Positions 21,188-22,778 of a stretch of DNA of 22,778 nt are shown here, piece by piece. Source of the stretch: JARDZI01 sp041639705. GTDB taxonomy: Bacteria; Bacillota; Clostridia; Clostridiales; Caloramatoraceae. Positions within the stretch are counted from its first letter, which is position 1, and each line of letters starts with the position of its first letter. The stretch spans positions 1-22,778 of the forward strand of contig JBEQBT010000018.1 of assembly GCA_041639705.1 (NCBI GenBank). The letters run 5' to 3'. A program made the position numbers and the translations under genes. Below the pieces are notes generated by a model. The model was not told where the DNA came from. It saw only the letters and a program-made list of their open reading frames with translations, and did no database searches.

Positions 21188-22778
21188 ATGAATAATTCTA
21201 CTTGGAAAATATTTCAAAAGGAATATAATTCACTGGAAAATAGAAAATATGAAACTATTTTTGCACTAGCCAACGGATACAGAGGACTTAGGGGAGGGCT
21301 TGAGCTTTCTAGGGAAGGGATTAGAGGAAATCTGATTGCTGGTATTTTTGATAAATCTACCGCACAGGTTACTGAAATAGTAAATTTCCAGGATCCTCTA
21401 CTACTTAACATCTATATTGATGAGGAAAAAATTGATTTGGACAAGTGCGAAGTTCTCAATTTCAGCAGAACCTTGAATATGAGTGAGGGAATCCTGTATA
21501 CCAACATTACCGTTAAAACTCCTAGGGGAAAAATCTTAAGTATAGCTTCGGAAAGGTATGTGAGCAGAAATAATGTACATAGATGGGCAGCTAAATATTC
21601 ACTTACTCCCAACAACTTCAGGGGCAAGCTGTTTATTGAAAATATGATTGATGGGACAACCACAAACTCAGCCTCGGACCCTGTTAATAGAGCCAAGCAT
21701 TTTAAAGTGCTGGAGGCCTATGACTTAAAACCGGGAATAGCCTTGAAAACAAAAACCTTTGACAGGGGCATTGAGGTTATTGAAGGCATAGTTCTGACAG
21801 GTAAAGGTGAAGATGGCAACTTTTTAAGGTCGAGAAAGTTTGGAGCACTGGGAGAGAAGGCAAGGGAGGTTTACGAAATTTTTGTTGAGGAAGAAATAGA
21901 ATATGTTGTATGCAAGTACGGTGTAACCTATACCTCCAGGGATGACGGCAGGGATTTATATGGACTCTGCAGGGATGAGCTTCAAGACTTCCTAAGTCAT
22001 GGATATGAAGAAGAAAGGTTTTCCCATACACAAAGATGGCAAGAAATATGGAGCAGCATAGATATAAAAATAACCGGGGATGAGGATGCGCAAAGAGGCA
22101 TAAGATTTAATTTGTTTCATCTTGCATCTTCGGCATATGAGGGAGACGAAAGAATAAGTATTGCAGCAAAGGGACTCCATGGAGAAGGCTACAAAGGACA
22201 TGTGTTCTGGGATACTGAAACCTTCATGCTTCCCTTTTTTACATACACAATGCCTGAAACTGCAAGATGCCTTCTTATGTACAGGTACAATACCCTTGAG
22301 GGAGCAAAGAAGAATGCCTGGCAGAATGGGTTTAAGGGAGCACAGTTTCCCTGGGAATCTGCAGATGATGGATTAGAGGTTACTCCAAAATGGGGAATAG
22401 GCTACGATGGAAAACCCATAAGGATATGGACTGGGGATGAGGAATATCATATAAACTCAGACATAGCCTTTGGAATCTGGGAATACTTCAGAGCCACAAA
22501 TGATAAAGAATTCATACTGAAGTACGGCCTTGAAATCTTCCTTGCCACAGCAAGGTTCTGGCAAAGCAGGGTTGAATACAATTCAGAGCAGGACAGATAT
22601 GAAATAAACAAAGTTATAGGACCGGATGAGTTCCATGAGCATATTAACAACAATGTATACACCAACTATCTTGCAAAATGGAGCATAAATAAAACACTTG
22701 AGATTGCAGAGAAGCTGAAGAAGGAGAACAGGGTTCTATTTGATGGGCTCTGCAATCAACTGGGATTAAATGAAGAGG
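21188..22778 (+). CDS. GH65 glycoside phosphorylase (kojibiose phosphorylase-like), 3' end cut off
   Basis: The frame is open from the ATG to the window edge, giving 530 complete codons of an expected 750 or so. AGGAGG lies 7 bases before the start. The N-terminal beta domain opens with YETIFALANGYRGLRG. The barrel contains canonical GLHGEGYKGHVFWDTE and the catalytic acid Glu481 in IGPDEFHEHINNNVYTN. These motifs fit an active inverting phosphorylase that splits an alpha-glucoside with phosphate to give beta-glucose 1-phosphate, which the divergent pgmB product would then use. Whether the bond is alpha-1,2 (kojibiose), alpha-1,3 (nigerose) or another cannot be settled from these motifs, and the C-terminal part is missing. 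No signal peptide; cytoplasmic. Confidence 0.9.
   Translation, partial: MNNSTWKIFQKEYNSLENRKYETIFALANGYRGLRGGLELSREGIRGNLIAGIFDKSTAQVTEIVNFQDPLLLNIYIDEEKIDLDKCEVLNFSRTLNMSEGILYTNITVKTPRGKILSIASERYVSRNNVHRWAAKYSLTPNNFRGKLFIENMIDGTTTNSASDPVNRAKHFKVLEAYDLKPGIALKTKTFDRGIEVIEGIVLTGKGEDGNFLRSRKFGALGEKAREVYEIFVEEEIEYVVCKYGVTYTSRDDGRDLYGLCRDELQDFLSHGYEEERFSHTQRWQEIWSSIDIKITGDEDAQRGIRFNLFHLASSAYEGDERISIAAKGLHGEGYKGHVFWDTETFMLPFFTYTMPETARCLLMYRYNTLEGAKKNAWQNGFKGAQFPWESADDGLEVTPKWGIGYDGKPIRIWTGDEEYHINSDIAFGIWEYFRATNDKEFILKYGLEIFLATARFWQSRVEYNSEQDRYEINKVIGPDEFHEHINNNVYTNYLAKWSINKTLEIAEKLKKENRVLFDGLCNQLGLNEE

Noticed and set aside
1..22778. CRISPR array, tRNA, rRNA or phage structural genes
   Set aside because: No regularly spaced direct repeats, no tRNA-like cloverleaf and no rRNA-like sequence were seen. 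The repeats present are isolated palindromic elements.

Overview
The window is AT-rich DNA with strong AGGAGG-type ribosome binding sites, sigma-A-like promoters (TTGAAA/TTGACA with TATAAT) and protein families typical of low-GC Firmicutes. It is most likely from a Clostridium-like member of the Clostridia; I do not name a species.

Left third (about 1-5000): a worn accessory region. It opens with the 3' part of a TnpB RNA-guided nuclease gene of an IS200/IS605-type element and its probable right end. Next come a 5'-damaged ABC-2 permease gene, a minus-strand pseudogene, and an intact toxin-antitoxin pair (an MqsR-like toxin and an MqsA-type antitoxin fused to a SocA/Panacea domain). Two small genes of unknown function and several short broken remnants follow. 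Two near-identical 49-bp GTGACAGCCAC elements, each ending in a terminator-like hairpin, lie just after the stop codons of two of these genes. A soluble chemoreceptor (5043-5870, minus) closes the region.

Centre (about 6030-18430): a long plus-strand carbohydrate-utilisation operon. It runs: LacI-type regulator with two operator-like sites; two ABC sugar permeases; a lipoprotein sugar-binding protein; a 1173-residue GH31 enzyme with an N-terminal helical domain; a GH125-like six-hairpin glycosidase; and a divergent GH65 phosphorylase-like protein. Overlapping or tightly spaced genes suggest translational coupling. No transport ATPase is encoded, so a shared MsmX-type ATPase elsewhere is inferred. 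The three enzymes lack signal peptides, so the oligosaccharide is probably imported whole and broken down in the cytoplasm. The operon ends at a perfect 31-bp inverted repeat shared with a convergent amino-acid permease gene.

Right end (20292-22778): a beta-phosphoglucomutase gene (minus) diverges from a second, canonical GH65 phosphorylase gene (plus, cut by the window edge), with two operator-like sites between them. GH65 phosphorylases release beta-glucose 1-phosphate from alpha-glucosides and beta-phosphoglucomutase turns it into glucose 6-phosphate. The central operon and this pair together therefore look like a system for an unusual alpha-linked oligosaccharide (kojibiose, nigerose or mixed-linkage type). 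The exact substrate cannot be read from the sequence.
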